Shown piece by piece: positions 33,643-42,077 of a stretch of 64,000 nucleotides of DNA. Source of the stretch: Nibribacter roseus (GTDB taxonomy: Bacteria > Bacteroidota > Bacteroidia > Cytophagales > Hymenobacteraceae); assembly GCF_042662225.1 (NCBI RefSeq), contig NZ_JBHSYQ010000015.1:248001-312000 (forward strand), in the 5' to 3' direction. The position numbers and the translations under genes were made by a program. The first letter of the stretch is position 1, and each line of letters opens with the position of its first letter. The notes beneath the pieces were generated by a model, which ran no database searches, was not told the DNA's origin, and saw only the letters and a program-made list of their open reading frames with translations.

Positions 33643-34599
33643 TTATTTGTTATACTTTCTGAGAAGAGCCCTTGTCTTCAGGCCAGAAGGTTTCAAATCA
33701 CTGTCTTTCCAGTTGCCGGTAGAAGAGGCCGAGGGAAGTAACACGGAGCAGGTTTCGTCTTTATCTGAGACAGACCAGGTAACCCAGCTGATCTTGTTTT
33801 TCTCGGCCCAGTCAATCCAGCGCTGCCACTCTTTTTCGTTTAAGGGGCCATCACCAGAGGCCTCCATTCCCGCAGACTCTGAAATAAACAGTGGAAGCCC
33901 CTTGCTAAGGGCATAGTCACCGCGCTTGCGCAACTCCTCTTTGTGGGTTGCCGCATAAAAATGGAGGGTGTACATGAGGTTGTTTATTCCCTTGATAGGG
34001 TCGTCGGCGGCTAAATGTACGTCCTGGTCCCAGTGCGGAGTGCCTACTAAAATGATGTTATCAGGATCAATGGCTCTAATGATAGAAATGACTTCTTTTG
34101 AATATGCCTTTACCTCAGGCCAAGTTTCCTGGTCTGGCTCATTGAAGATTTCATAGATAACGTGGGGGTGCTTTCCATAGGTTTGCGCCATTTCTTTAAA
34201 AAAAGCTTTTGCCTCTTCTAGTTGGATGCCGTGGCTGTGCCAGTCAATGATCACGTATATGTCTTCTTTGATGGCGGCGTCTACCACCATCTTTATTTTT
34301 TCTTTTGACCATTCCGGCTTTTGCAGGTAACCGTCTTTCGGCTCAATGCCCATGGCGGCTCTGATCACATTTATCTTCCAGTCTTTCTTAAGCCAGCTCA
34401 CTGTTTCTGGAGTATAGAACCTAGGCCAGAAGTTATGCCAGCCAAAGCTCATGCCTCTGAGCACAATAGGTTGCCCATGCTGATCTTTCAGCTGTGTTCC
34501 GTCTACCTGTAAAGCACCATGCTTTTTCACAAACTGTGCTGAGGCTGCCAACGAGCAAATGAGCAGCAAAAGGGCTAGAGTAAGTTTTCTTAAATTCAT
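33643..34599 (-). CDS. GH5-family endoglucanase (cellulase)
   Basis: 318-residue secreted glycosidase with a signal peptide (cleaved near ASAQF). GH5 motifs: LRGMSFGWHNF, INVIRAAMGIE, YVIIDWHSHG, the acid/base Glu154 in IYEIFNEPDQ, TLHFYAATH, and the nucleophile Glu241 in LFISESAG, then WVTWSVSDKDETCS. It hydrolyses beta-1,4-glucans such as cellulose; subfamily 2 is likely. It has no carbohydrate-binding module and no T9SS C-terminal domain. Confidence 0.88.
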   Translation of the reverse strand: MNLRKLTLALLLLICSLAASAQFVKKHGALQVDGTQLKDQHGQPIVLRGMSFGWHNFWPRFYTPETVSWLKKDWKINVIRAAMGIEPKDGYLQKPEWSKEKIKMVVDAAIKEDIYVIIDWHSHGIQLEEAKAFFKEMAQTYGKHPHVIYEIFNEPDQETWPEVKAYSKEVISIIRAIDPDNIILVGTPHWDQDVHLAADDPIKGINNLMYTLHFYAATHKEELRKRGDYALSKGLPLFISESAGMEASGDGPLNEKEWQRWIDWAEKNKISWVTWSVSDKDETCSVLLPSASSTGNWKDSDLKPSGLKTRALLRKYNK

Positions 34600-34685
34600 G
34601 TGATCTTTAAATGAACATCAAAGGGAATACAAAAGCAGCTAAGTGGGTGAAGTTTGGAATTTTAGTTAGTAGAATAAAATGGTAA

Positions 34686-35090
34686 CTACAATACCGAAAG
34701 AACATCTGATTCAATACGTTTTGGGCGCATGGTTTGCGCGTCTAAAAGGCACCAGGTAGTCTTAGCAGCTGCCAGCAAGGTTTCAGTTCCTGCTTTGTAC
34801 AGGCTCACGTAACGCTCAAACTTTGCTCCATGGTGATTACCCACCCACGTGAAGCCAGAGACAGTATCTTGCAAAAGAGCGGGTTTATAGAAATCTATTT
34901 CGTGCCGAAGCACCACCCACAGATATTTCTCCTGCATTTCGGGTGGGGCTACAGTAGCCCAGTGTGCCGCCGAGACCTCCTGTACCCAACGCAGGTACAC
35001 CACGTTGTTTACGTGGCCTAAAGCATCAATGTCGGCTTCGGTAATGTAAATGTTGATGTTGAAGGCGTTGGGGTGGGGGGTAGCGGACAT
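34686..35090 (-). CDS. Acyl-CoA thioesterase (4HBT hotdog family)
   Basis: 134-residue hotdog thioesterase of the YbgC/4-hydroxybenzoyl-CoA type: ITEADIDALGHVNNVVYLRWVQE with the family Asp/His site, VVLRHEIDFYKPALLQD, and GAKFERYVSLYKAGTETLLAAAKTTWCLLD. Substrate unknown. It is downstream of hemL on the same strand, separated by a palindrome and a hairpin terminator. Confidence 0.8.
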   Translation of the reverse strand: MSATPHPNAFNINIYITEADIDALGHVNNVVYLRWVQEVSAAHWATVAPPEMQEKYLWVVLRHEIDFYKPALLQDTVSGFTWVGNHHGAKFERYVSLYKAGTETLLAAAKTTWCLLDAQTMRPKRIESDVLSVL

Positions 35091-35150
35091 AGAAGAGTCA
35101 TTGATGATGAACTAAGATAAGCAAGTTGTACTTTCTATACCACTATCAGT

Positions 35151-35190
35151 CTGTTTTCGACATGATTTTCTGAAAACAGGTCAAAAACAG
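35151..35190. repeat. Interspersed palindrome, copy 13
   Basis: CTGTTTTCGAC-TG, ATTTTCTGAAAA, CAGGTCAAAAACAG; behind the hemL terminator. Confidence 0.8.
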
Positions 35191-35218
35191 AAAAGCGCTG
35201 AATTTCTCCAGCGCCTTT
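35191..35218 (-). terminator. Intrinsic terminator of hemL
   Basis: Stem AAAGCGCTG / CAGCGCCTTT with an eight-base loop, 23 bases behind the stop. Confidence 0.65.
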
Positions 35219-35240
35219 CTGTACTCTTAGTTGATTTAAC

Positions 35241-36539
35241 CTAAGCCTTTATTGCCTGAATTGCTTCTCTGTTAGCAGTCAAATATTGTTCAGCCAACTC
35301 ATCGGTAACTGCGGCGGAAACAAAAAGCGTTTCAAATTGCGACGGAGCCAGATAAATGCCTCGCTGCAGCATCTCATGGAAATACTTACCAAATAGCTGC
35401 AAGTCAGAAGTCTTAGCCGAAGCGAAATCTGTTACCGGCTGCTCTGTGAAAAACAGACTGAACATAGAGCCCACCTGGTTCAGCGTATAATTCATCCCCA
35501 ACTCTTGCATGTTCTTTTTGGTGCCGGTCACCAGTTTGTCAGAGATCTGCTGTAATTGCGTATACACCTCAACGTGCTCATTCAAATATGTTAAAGCCGC
35601 CAAACCAGCAGACATGGCAATTGGGTTGCCAGAAAGAGTACCAGCCTGATAAACAGGACCGGCAGGAGCCACCGCGTTCATAATTTCCTTTTTTCCGCCG
35701 TAAGCACCTACGGGCATGCCTCCGCCAATAATTTTACCCAAGGTGGTCAAATCTGGGGTAACACCGAACAGTTCTTGGGCGCCACCTCTGGCCAACCTAA
35801 AACCTGTCATTACTTCGTCAAAAATAAAAACGATGCCTTCTTTGGTACACAAGTCGCGGAGACCTTGCAGGAAACCTTCGGCAGGAGGTACTAAGCCCAT
35901 GTTGCCTACAACTGGCTCCAAGATAATGGCGGCAATTTGTGCGGGATTTGCGTCAATCAAGGTTTGAACAGCAGCCAGGTCATTGTATGGGGCAGTAAGA
36001 GTATCGTTTGCCACGCCTTTTGTCACGCCTGGGCTATCTGGCACACCTAACGTAACCGCTCCGCTACCGGCAGCAATTAAGAAGGAGTCGCCGTGACCGT
36101 GGTAGCAGCCTTCAAATTTGATAATCTTATCACGGTTAGTATAGCCTCTGGCAACCCGAATGGCGCTCATGGTGGCCTCTGTACCGGAATTTACCATCCG
36201 TACCTTTTCCACGCTCGGAATCATGCTGATGATCAACTCAGCCATTTCCACCTCGCGTTTAGTGGGCGCCCCAAAAGAAAGTGAGCCAGGCAACGCATCA
36301 CGCACAGCCTTTTCTATAATCTCATGTGCGTGCCCCAAAATCATAGGGCCCCATGAGTTAATCATGTCAAGGTACTGATTGCCGTCTTCGTCATACAAAA
36401 AAGCACCTTTGGCAGATTTCAGGAAAAGCGGCTGGCCGCCCACCGCCCTAAACGCCCGCACCGGCGAATTCACGCCTCCGGGAATAGACTGCTGCGCCCG
36501 TTGAAAAAGTTCTTGACTGGTAGTATGTGTAAGTGACAT
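35241..36539 (-). CDS. hemL: Glutamate-1-semialdehyde 2,1-aminomutase
   Basis: PLP enzyme that forms 5-aminolevulinate for heme in the C5 pathway. 432 residues: SIPGGVNSPVRAFRAVGG at the start, YLDMINSWGPMILGHAH, VNSGTEATMSAIRVARG, KFEGCYHGHGDSFLI, FDEVMTGFRLARGGAQ, and the PLP-Lys motif TLGKIIGGGMPVGAYGG. Partner hemA is not in the window. Confidence 0.95.
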   Translation of the reverse strand: MSLTHTTSQELFQRAQQSIPGGVNSPVRAFRAVGGQPLFLKSAKGAFLYDEDGNQYLDMINSWGPMILGHAHEIIEKAVRDALPGSLSFGAPTKREVEMAELIISMIPSVEKVRMVNSGTEATMSAIRVARGYTNRDKIIKFEGCYHGHGDSFLIAAGSGAVTLGVPDSPGVTKGVANDTLTAPYNDLAAVQTLIDANPAQIAAIILEPVVGNMGLVPPAEGFLQGLRDLCTKEGIVFIFDEVMTGFRLARGGAQELFGVTPDLTTLGKIIGGGMPVGAYGGKKEIMNAVAPAGPVYQAGTLSGNPIAMSAGLAALTYLNEHVEVYTQLQQISDKLVTGTKKNMQELGMNYTLNQVGSMFSLFFTEQPVTDFASAKTSDLQLFGKYFHEMLQRGIYLAPSQFETLFVSAAVTDELAEQYLTANREAIQAIKA

Positions 36540-36552
36540 AGTTTAGGGAATT

Positions 36553-36617
36553 AAGACACAAGACGTAAGACACAAGAAATTTATAATCTTAAATCTTATG
36601 TCTTGTTTCTTGCGTCT
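36553..36617. repeat. AT-rich inverted repeat, second copy of the AAGACACAAGAC family
   Basis: AAGACACAAGACGTAAGAC and, inverted, CTTATGTCTTGTTTCTTGCG. Related to 26435-26577. It sits upstream of hemL and five bases from the stop of the TPR/PBP1 gene. Confidence 0.7.
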
Positions 36618-36622
36618 AAAAA

Positions 36623-38311
36623 TTAAAAAGCTGGATTCATAACCAAAAGCCTGCCATTCTCCAGTTTCAGGATGGGGAGGTATTGGTTGTCTTGCATCTG
36701 CTGGCCGGTGCTGCTGTTAAAGTAGCCAATGCCTTGGTAAAACACTCCGGGCTGAACAGGACTTAGCTTCAAAGGAGCACTGTAGCCTTTTTCCTGCAGC
36801 TGTTTGCCATAGTAATTCATTAACTCGAAGCCTGAGTAAGTAAAATTAGATGGCGGCAGGTTGTATTTTCTGGCATAGGCACGTTTAAACTGCTGTACAT
36901 TTGAGTTTTCAGGATCAATGTATTTTGGGTAATGGAAATACATTTCCAGAAAGTCTAACTGTGATAAACTTATTTGGTTCATCTCTAACCAGGCTGAGGG
37001 AACCAGAACGGGAACTTTAGATGCCCGCTGTTCTAAAAAGCTGACGGTACTGTTAGAAACATTGGCAGCCGAGGACTGCACTACCAGCACCCCTAAATCC
37101 TTCAGGTTTACGTTGCCCAGTGCACTGCTCATGTTGGCCCCGCTTTTAGAATTTATTTTCTGGTAAGCCACCACTTTCCCGCCTAAAGCAATGTAGGCTC
37201 TCCGGAAATTACCGGCGAAAGTGGTATCATTTGGCGTGCTGTCAAAAACCACTACGGCCGTTTTATTAGGGAAGGCTTGGTAAGCATAAGCCGCTGCCCG
37301 TTTGCCTTGGGTAGCCAGAGAGGTCTCCATCATGTACATGAAGGGATTGCCGAAGGTAATGTCCAAATCGTCTGAGAAAGGGTTGACCATATTCAGGTTC
37401 CGTTCTTTGGCAATTTTGGAGGCAAAGGCACTATTCACTTTAAACACAGGGCCAATGATCAAATCCATTGAGGCTAATTCCGGTAATTCCATTACCTGGC
37501 GTACCTGAGCCGTATCATTGCTGGTGTCATATGGGAACAGATTGATGCGGGCTCCTTGCTTCTGCAATGAATCTTGCGCTGACAGAATACCGGCATAGAA
37601 GTCGGTGACAAACAAATTTCGCTTATCTACCTGCACGCCCTGTTCCGTCACGTTGAACGGAAGCATAACCGCCACGTTGTACTCATTTTTTTTGATGGCG
37701 GCAGTGCGTTGCAGATAACTGCGGTTTAAGTTGAACTTTCGAACCAAATCTTCCAGCTGAGTTTTGTCTGCGGAGGTATACCAGCCGCTTACCAACTTAT
37801 CGGCATACGCACGGGCAAGGGTGGCATCATCAGAAAACTGGCGCAACAGGTATTGGAAGGTGTTTTTGTCAGTGAGCAGCATCATGTAATGCCGTTTCAT
37901 GGCTGCCACCTCATCCTGTAACTCAGCACTGGTGATAGTCTGAAGCGCATTTAGCGCCCGCAGATATTCCTTTTTCTCAAAAAGTACCTGCCCCAGAAGG
38001 TAACGGGCGTCATTAATGTTTGCCCAGGTGGGGTACTGCGTGATGAGCTGATTGAGCATGCGGTCGGCTTCGGCCCAATTTTTTTGCTTAGACGCGGCAA
38101 CGCTGTACAAATAAGCGGCATCGGCGGCAAGGGCATCAGAAGAGGTGCCAGTGGTTAATGGCAACAATTCAGTCATAGCCAGCTGGTACTTTTGCTGGTC
38201 TACCAAGAGCTTTCCGTTTTGCAGACGCGTATTTTGTTCAGCGTTGCTTTGGGCCTGTAGGTTCAGACTAAAAGCAAAAACAGCTGCGGCAAGAACAATT
38301 CGTTTTCTCAT
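36623..38311 (-). CDS. TPR plus PBP1-fold periplasmic protein (LpoA-like architecture)
   Basis: 562-residue exported protein: signal peptide (MRKRIVLAAAVFAFSLNLQAQ), a TPR-like helical N-terminal part (about 25-205; QKYQLAMTELLPLT, AEADRMLNQLITQYPTW, EYLRALNALQ), then a type-1 periplasmic-binding fold (about 215-545; YNVAVMLPFN, FYAGILSAQD, MDLIIGPVFKVNS, VNPFSDD, FTYSGFELMNYYGKQLQ). TPR plus PBP1 is the architecture of LpoA, the activator of penicillin-binding protein 1A, and also of amino-acid-binding-like proteins found next to guaA in Bacteroidota. No ABC permease is nearby, so transport is doubtful. The function is inferred. Confidence 0.62.
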   Translation of the reverse strand: MRKRIVLAAAVFAFSLNLQAQSNAEQNTRLQNGKLLVDQQKYQLAMTELLPLTTGTSSDALAADAAYLYSVAASKQKNWAEADRMLNQLITQYPTWANINDARYLLGQVLFEKKEYLRALNALQTITSAELQDEVAAMKRHYMMLLTDKNTFQYLLRQFSDDATLARAYADKLVSGWYTSADKTQLEDLVRKFNLNRSYLQRTAAIKKNEYNVAVMLPFNVTEQGVQVDKRNLFVTDFYAGILSAQDSLQKQGARINLFPYDTSNDTAQVRQVMELPELASMDLIIGPVFKVNSAFASKIAKERNLNMVNPFSDDLDITFGNPFMYMMETSLATQGKRAAAYAYQAFPNKTAVVVFDSTPNDTTFAGNFRRAYIALGGKVVAYQKINSKSGANMSSALGNVNLKDLGVLVVQSSAANVSNSTVSFLEQRASKVPVLVPSAWLEMNQISLSQLDFLEMYFHYPKYIDPENSNVQQFKRAYARKYNLPPSNFTYSGFELMNYYGKQLQEKGYSAPLKLSPVQPGVFYQGIGYFNSSTGQQMQDNQYLPILKLENGRLLVMNPAF

Positions 38312-38338
38312 CGTTTTTTGAAAAATAGGTCTAAAACA
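38312..38338. repeat. Interspersed palindrome, copy 14 (truncated)
   Basis: CGTTTTTTGAAAAATAGGTC then TAAAACA; half-size copy in the 27 bases between guaA and the TPR/PBP1 gene. Confidence 0.55.
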
Positions 38339-39868
38339 CTATTCCCACTCAATAGTGGCCGGTGGTTTGGAGCTGATGTCATACACTACGCGGTTCACGC
38401 CGCGTACTTTATTGATTATTTCATTGGAGACATCTGCCAGAAATTCATACGGCAAATGGCACCAGTCGGCGGTCATGCCGTCAACGCTGGTCACAGCCCG
38501 CAGCGCCACCACGCGCTCATAGGTACGCTCATCGCCCATTACTCCTACGCTCTGGATAGGCAACAGCATAGCTCCGGCCTGCCATACCTGGTCATATAAA
38601 CCGGTCTTCTTTAACGAAGAAATGAAGATGTGGTCTACCTCTTGCAGTATAGCCACTTTCTCCGGAGTGATATCACCTAAAATACGAATTGCCAAGCCCG
38701 GGCCAGGGAAAGGATGGCGACCAATGATGGTATCATCAATGCCCAATGTCTTGCCCACAATTCTCACTTCGTCTTTAAACAAAGTATTTAGCGGCTCCAC
38801 TACTTTCAGTTTCATGAAGTCTGGCAAACCGCCAACGTTGTGGTGCGATTTAATAGTAGCCGATGGGCCTTTTACTGACACAGACTCAATTACATCTGGG
38901 TATATAGTGCCTTGGCCCAGCCACTTGGCATCTTCCACCTGGTGCGACTCCTGGTCAAACACTTCTATAAAAACCCTGCCAATAGCCTTACGCTTGGCTT
39001 CAGGGTCAGTTAGTCCGGAAAGGGCGCTGTAGAATTGCTCTTTGGCATCTACGCCTTTCACGTTGAGACCCATGTCTTTGTAAGAATGAAGCACGTCTTC
39101 AAACTCATTCTTGCGTAGCAGGCCGTTGTCTACGAATATGCAGTACAAGTTCTTACCGATGGCCTGGTGAATAAGCATGGCGGCCACGCTTGAGTCTACT
39201 CCGCCCGATAAGCCCAATATAACTTTGTCATTGCCAATCTTCTCACGCAGTTCCGCCACCGTGTTTTCAATGAACATGTCCGGAGTCCAGTCTTGGGAGC
39301 AGCCGCAGATATGCACTACAAAGTTCCGGAGCAGACGCTTGCCCTCTGTAGAGTGGGTTACCTCTGGGTGGAACTGAATACCGTAGGTTTCTTGATCTTT
39401 GACTTTGTACGCCGCCACCTGCACTGACTCTGTGCTGGCAATAATCTCAAAGTTATCGGCTATTTGCTTGATGGTGTCGCCGTGGCTCATCCAGACTTGT
39501 GAACCAACCGGAATCTCTTTGAACAAGCGGTTGTGCTGGTCTACCTGCTGCAGTTTGGCTCGGCCATATTCTCTGATGGTGGAGGGAATTACTTCACCGC
39601 CGCCCTCTTGCGCCATGAGTTGCGCTCCGTAACAAACGCCCAAAACAGGCATTTCACCCAAAAAAGCAGACAAATCTGGGTTTGGGTAATCCGCATCACG
39701 CACTGAGCAAGGGCTACCGGAGAGAATTAGGCCTTTTATATCAGGGGTGATGTCAGGAATATTATTGTAAGGATGAATTTCGCAGTAAACGTTGAGCTCG
39801 CGAACGCGACGGGCAATCAGCTGGGTATACTGTGACCCGAAATCGAGGATGAGTATCTTTTCTGGCAT
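38339..39868 (-). CDS. guaA: GMP synthase (glutamine-hydrolysing)
   Basis: Last step of GMP synthesis from XMP. 509 residues from ATG 39868: glutamine amidotransferase domain (ILILDFGSQYTQLIARR, catalytic Cys in GVCYGAQLMAQ, and GIQFHPEVTHS), ATP pyrophosphatase domain with the P-loop LGLSGGVDSSVAAML, and the dimerisation domain ending KPPATIEWE. An in-frame start at 39970 adds 34 unlikely residues. The -7 box TACCTTTG at 39872-39879 ends 3 bases before the ATG. Confidence 0.95.
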   Translation of the reverse strand: MPEKILILDFGSQYTQLIARRVRELNVYCEIHPYNNIPDITPDIKGLILSGSPCSVRDADYPNPDLSAFLGEMPVLGVCYGAQLMAQEGGGEVIPSTIREYGRAKLQQVDQHNRLFKEIPVGSQVWMSHGDTIKQIADNFEIIASTESVQVAAYKVKDQETYGIQFHPEVTHSTEGKRLLRNFVVHICGCSQDWTPDMFIENTVAELREKIGNDKVILGLSGGVDSSVAAMLIHQAIGKNLYCIFVDNGLLRKNEFEDVLHSYKDMGLNVKGVDAKEQFYSALSGLTDPEAKRKAIGRVFIEVFDQESHQVEDAKWLGQGTIYPDVIESVSVKGPSATIKSHHNVGGLPDFMKLKVVEPLNTLFKDEVRIVGKTLGIDDTIIGRHPFPGPGLAIRILGDITPEKVAILQEVDHIFISSLKKTGLYDQVWQAGAMLLPIQSVGVMGDERTYERVVALRAVTSVDGMTADWCHLPYEFLADVSNEIINKVRGVNRVVYDISSKPPATIEWE

Positions 39869-39871
39869 GTG

Positions 39872-39879
39872 CAAAGGTA
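39872..39879 (-). promoter_or_regulatory. Promoter -7 box directly before guaA (TACCTTTG)
   Basis: Exact TAnnTTTG on the minus strand, three bases (CAC) before the start codon. Transcription would start at or within the ATG, predicting a leaderless mRNA. Confidence 0.5.
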
Positions 39880-40094
39880 AGTGGGGGAGTTGAAACATGA
39901 AAATCAAAAAACAGGCAGAATAGGGGAGATGGAGGTATTGTTTGTCTATAGTGGAGCATAGCCAAAGCAAAGACTAAATCCTTCATTATCTATTTATCAA
40001 AATTAATTAGTGAGTGCTTTAATTCAGGCACGTATTTTGTAAGAAACTTATCTGAGAAAATATCTCAAATGTTATAGCCACTACTCTACCCTTT

Positions 40095-40757
40095 ATGTTA
40101 AAATATTTACGCTTCCCTTTGCGCGCCAGCCTCAGCTTATTGTGTGGCGCTCTCATGCTGACCAGTTGTGATGCAGACACAGACTCTCTGGAACCGTCTC
40201 CGTTGGTAGGCACCACTACCTCCAGCTTTACGTTAGTAGATAGTATTAAAGTAGATGCTTTTTTTCAAAGCTCTAACCCAGATCTTTACCAAACCTACAA
40301 GGATAAAACATATAAGGTTGAGGCTCAAAATAAGCTGCAGGCCTATTATTATGAAGAAAATGGAGGAGTGACCTTGTTTTTCAAAGATACCTCCAGCGTG
40401 CAAGAACGGTCATGGGTTTCTTTTCACTTCAAGAACCGCACTATAAAAAATTTGCCGGCTACTCTTTCTTTAAAAGATGCCTCACAAGTTTGCGTACAGA
40501 ATGGGCAGAGTTTTAAAGATGGAAGTGCTGCCTTAGCGCCTGGTTGTCTTTCTGTTTTAGACGGAACAATTTCTTTGGATTTCAATGCCTCTACCAATGT
40601 TTTAAACGGTGAAGTAAAAGAACTTAAATTAGGCCTTGAATATTACGTGCCTGACTACGCCTTCCCAAATAGAGCGGGAAATGTTTTCAAATCTAGCGGC
40701 TCGAATAGAAATCTTACTATCTCTTTCCAGAATGTAAAGTCTTACCAAGAAAGGTAA
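40095..40757 (+). CDS. Lipoprotein of unknown function
   Basis: 220 residues; signal peptide with lipobox LTSC (about Cys25) followed by acidic DADTDSLEPS, so probably surface- or outer-membrane-bound. The rest is a beta-rich domain (FTLVDSIKVDAFF, KLQAYYYEENGGVTLFFKD, SLDFNASTNVLNGEVKELKLGLEYYVPD) without recognised catalytic residues; two Cys at about 135 and 154 could pair. Resembles the many DUF-type Bacteroidota lipoproteins, but I do not recognise the family. Confidence 0.6.
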   Translation: MLKYLRFPLRASLSLLCGALMLTSCDADTDSLEPSPLVGTTTSSFTLVDSIKVDAFFQSSNPDLYQTYKDKTYKVEAQNKLQAYYYEENGGVTLFFKDTSSVQERSWVSFHFKNRTIKNLPATLSLKDASQVCVQNGQSFKDGSAALAPGCLSVLDGTISLDFNASTNVLNGEVKELKLGLEYYVPDYAFPNRAGNVFKSSGSNRNLTISFQNVKSYQER

Positions 40758-40778
40758 AGAATTTCGTGTTATAGAAAT

Positions 40779-40824
40779 AAGCCGTTTAGAGGTTGGTTTA
40801 CAAAAATCAGCCACTAAACGGCTT
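40779..40824 (+). terminator. Hairpin terminator behind the lipoprotein gene
   Basis: Stem AAGCCGTTTAG-GG / CC-CTAAACGGCTT with a long loop, 21 bases after the stop. Confidence 0.65.
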
Positions 40825-40942
40825 CTATGCTTTGTGGCAAAACAGGTGCTTTAAAAGGGGAGGTTGCCGAAAAGCAATTTCTAAAGTTAAAAAACCTAAA
40901 ATAAAGGATTGCTGATGATCAGGTAATTAATCATCTGAACGG

Positions 40943-40982
40943 CTGGTTTAAGTTTGTTTTTAGAAAAATAAGCCAAAAACAG
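40943..40982. repeat. Interspersed palindrome, copy 15 (degenerate)
   Basis: CTGGTTTAAGTTTGTTTTTA then AAAATAAGCCAAAAACAG; ends one base before the -33 element of the SRP RNA promoter. Confidence 0.6.
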
Positions 40983-40983
40983 C

Positions 40984-41013
40984 TTGTACTGAATAAAAGG
41001 CTTCGTATCTTTG
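40984..41013 (+). promoter_or_regulatory. Promoter of the SRP RNA gene (TTG-N19-TATCTTTG)
   Basis: TTG at 40984-40986 and TATCTTTG at 41006-41013 match the Bacteroidota promoter consensus exactly with a 19-base spacer. Confidence 0.75.
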
Positions 41014-41014
41014 C

Positions 41015-41112
41015 AGCGGCAAATCGGTACGGCCAGCTCCTGCTGAACTCCCCCAGGCCCGGAAGGGAGCAAGGGTAGGTGGTTGAGCGGCGCGATACTC
41101 GGTTTGCCGCTT
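41015..41112 (+). ncRNA. ffs: Signal recognition particle 4.5S-type RNA
   Basis: Small bacterial SRP RNA that binds Ffh and targets membrane proteins. The conserved domain IV is clear: CAGGCCCGGAAGGGAGCA with the GGAA tetraloop and the asymmetric internal loop (41054-41071), preceded by GGTACGGCCAGCTCCTGCTGA and followed by GGGTAGGTGGTTGAGCGGC. The ends pair (GCGGCAAA with TTTGCCGC) and run into a T8 tract that serves as terminator. Ffh itself is encoded at 55525-56862. Confidence 0.93.
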
Positions 41113-41175
41113 TTTTTTGCCCATACCTCAACGGCTTCTGCCTTTTTGCTCAAGCCAGTCAAGTTCTTTAAGTGC

Positions 41176-41215
41176 CTGCTTTAAGCCTGTTTTTTTAAAA
41201 ATGGCACTAAAACAG
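41176..41215. repeat. Interspersed palindrome, copy 16
   Basis: CTGCTTTAAGCCTG, TTTTTTTAAAAA, TGGCACTAAAACAG; between the SRP RNA and the transaldolase gene. Confidence 0.7.
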
Positions 41216-41253
41216 CGTCAGACCTAGTATCTATCTCTAGGGCATCCTCATTA

Positions 41254-41282
41254 TTCGTTTATCTTCTTGCAAAATACTTTTG
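41254..41282 (+). promoter_or_regulatory. Promoter of the transaldolase gene (TTC-N18-TACTTTTG)
   Basis: TACTTTTG at 41275-41282 with a TTC 18 bases upstream (41254-41256); leader of about 54 bases. Confidence 0.55.
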
Positions 41283-41342
41283 TAAGCAATTCGGTTTTAA
41301 ACCGGATTGAATTAGATTTGTGTTTCACAACCTTAATTAGCT

Positions 41343-41999
41343 ATGAAATTTTTCATTGATACCGCCAATCTAAACGATATCCGCGAAGCCCATAATTTGG
41401 GAGTTTTAGACGGAGTGACCACCAACCCCTCTTTGATGGCCAAAGAAGGTATTGTTGGATACGACAATGTCATGAAGCATTACAAAGCCATCTGCGAAAT
41501 TGTGGACGGTGACATCAGTGCCGAAGTGATTGCCACTGATTATGCTACCATGATCAAGGAAGGGGAGGAGTTGGCCCAACTGCACCCGAATATTGTGGTG
41601 AAAGTGCCCATGATTAAAGATGGTGTGAAAGCTATTAAGTATTTCACTGACAAAGGTATCAAGACTAACTGTACCCTTGTTTTCTCGGCAGGTCAGGCTT
41701 TGCTTGCCGCCAAAGCTGGAGCAACGTATGTGTCTCCGTTTGTAGGTCGCTTAGATGATATCTCTACCGATGGCTTAGCTTTAATTGAGCAGATTGTGCA
41801 GATCTACGGCAACTACGGCTACCCAACCGAGGTACTAGCTGCTTCTGTGCGTCACGTAATGCACCTGGTGCAGTGCGCTGAAATTGGTGCTGACGTAGTG
41901 ACATGCCCACTCAACGTAATCACCTCCTTGCTGAAGCATCCGTTGACTGACAGCGGTTTAGCTACCTTCTTGGCTGATCATAAGAAAGCGAATTCTTAA
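41343..41999 (+). CDS. fsa: Transaldolase / fructose-6-phosphate aldolase family protein
   Basis: 218-residue class I aldolase of the short transaldolase (TalC/FSA) group. MKFFIDTANLNDIREA, GVTTNPSLMAKEG, the Schiff-base Lys87 in NIVVKVPMIKDGVKAI, NCTLVFSAGQALLAAKAGA, and SPFVGRLDD are visible. Members either transfer dihydroxyacetone units in the pentose phosphate pathway or cleave fructose-6-phosphate; sequence by eye does not separate these, so the symbol is provisional. Confidence 0.88.
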   Translation: MKFFIDTANLNDIREAHNLGVLDGVTTNPSLMAKEGIVGYDNVMKHYKAICEIVDGDISAEVIATDYATMIKEGEELAQLHPNIVVKVPMIKDGVKAIKYFTDKGIKTNCTLVFSAGQALLAAKAGATYVSPFVGRLDDISTDGLALIEQIVQIYGNYGYPTEVLAASVRHVMHLVQCAEIGADVVTCPLNVITSLLKHPLTDSGLATFLADHKKANS

Positions 42000-42005
42000 A
42001 TGAGT

Positions 42006-42062
42006 AATGATTAATGAACAATGATTAAATATTAAATTATTAGTCATTGTTCATTAATCATT
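42006..42062. repeat. AT-rich inverted repeat
   Basis: Perfect 19-bp arms AATGATTAATGAACAATGA and complement around a 19-base AT-rich loop, six bases after the transaldolase stop. May act as a terminator for it. Confidence 0.75.
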
Positions 42063-42077
42063 TATAATTGAAGTGGT

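Noticed and set aside
39869..39970. 34-residue extension of GuaA
   Set aside because: The residues are unlike any GMP synthase N-terminus and the frame passes through the promoter box at 39872-39879.
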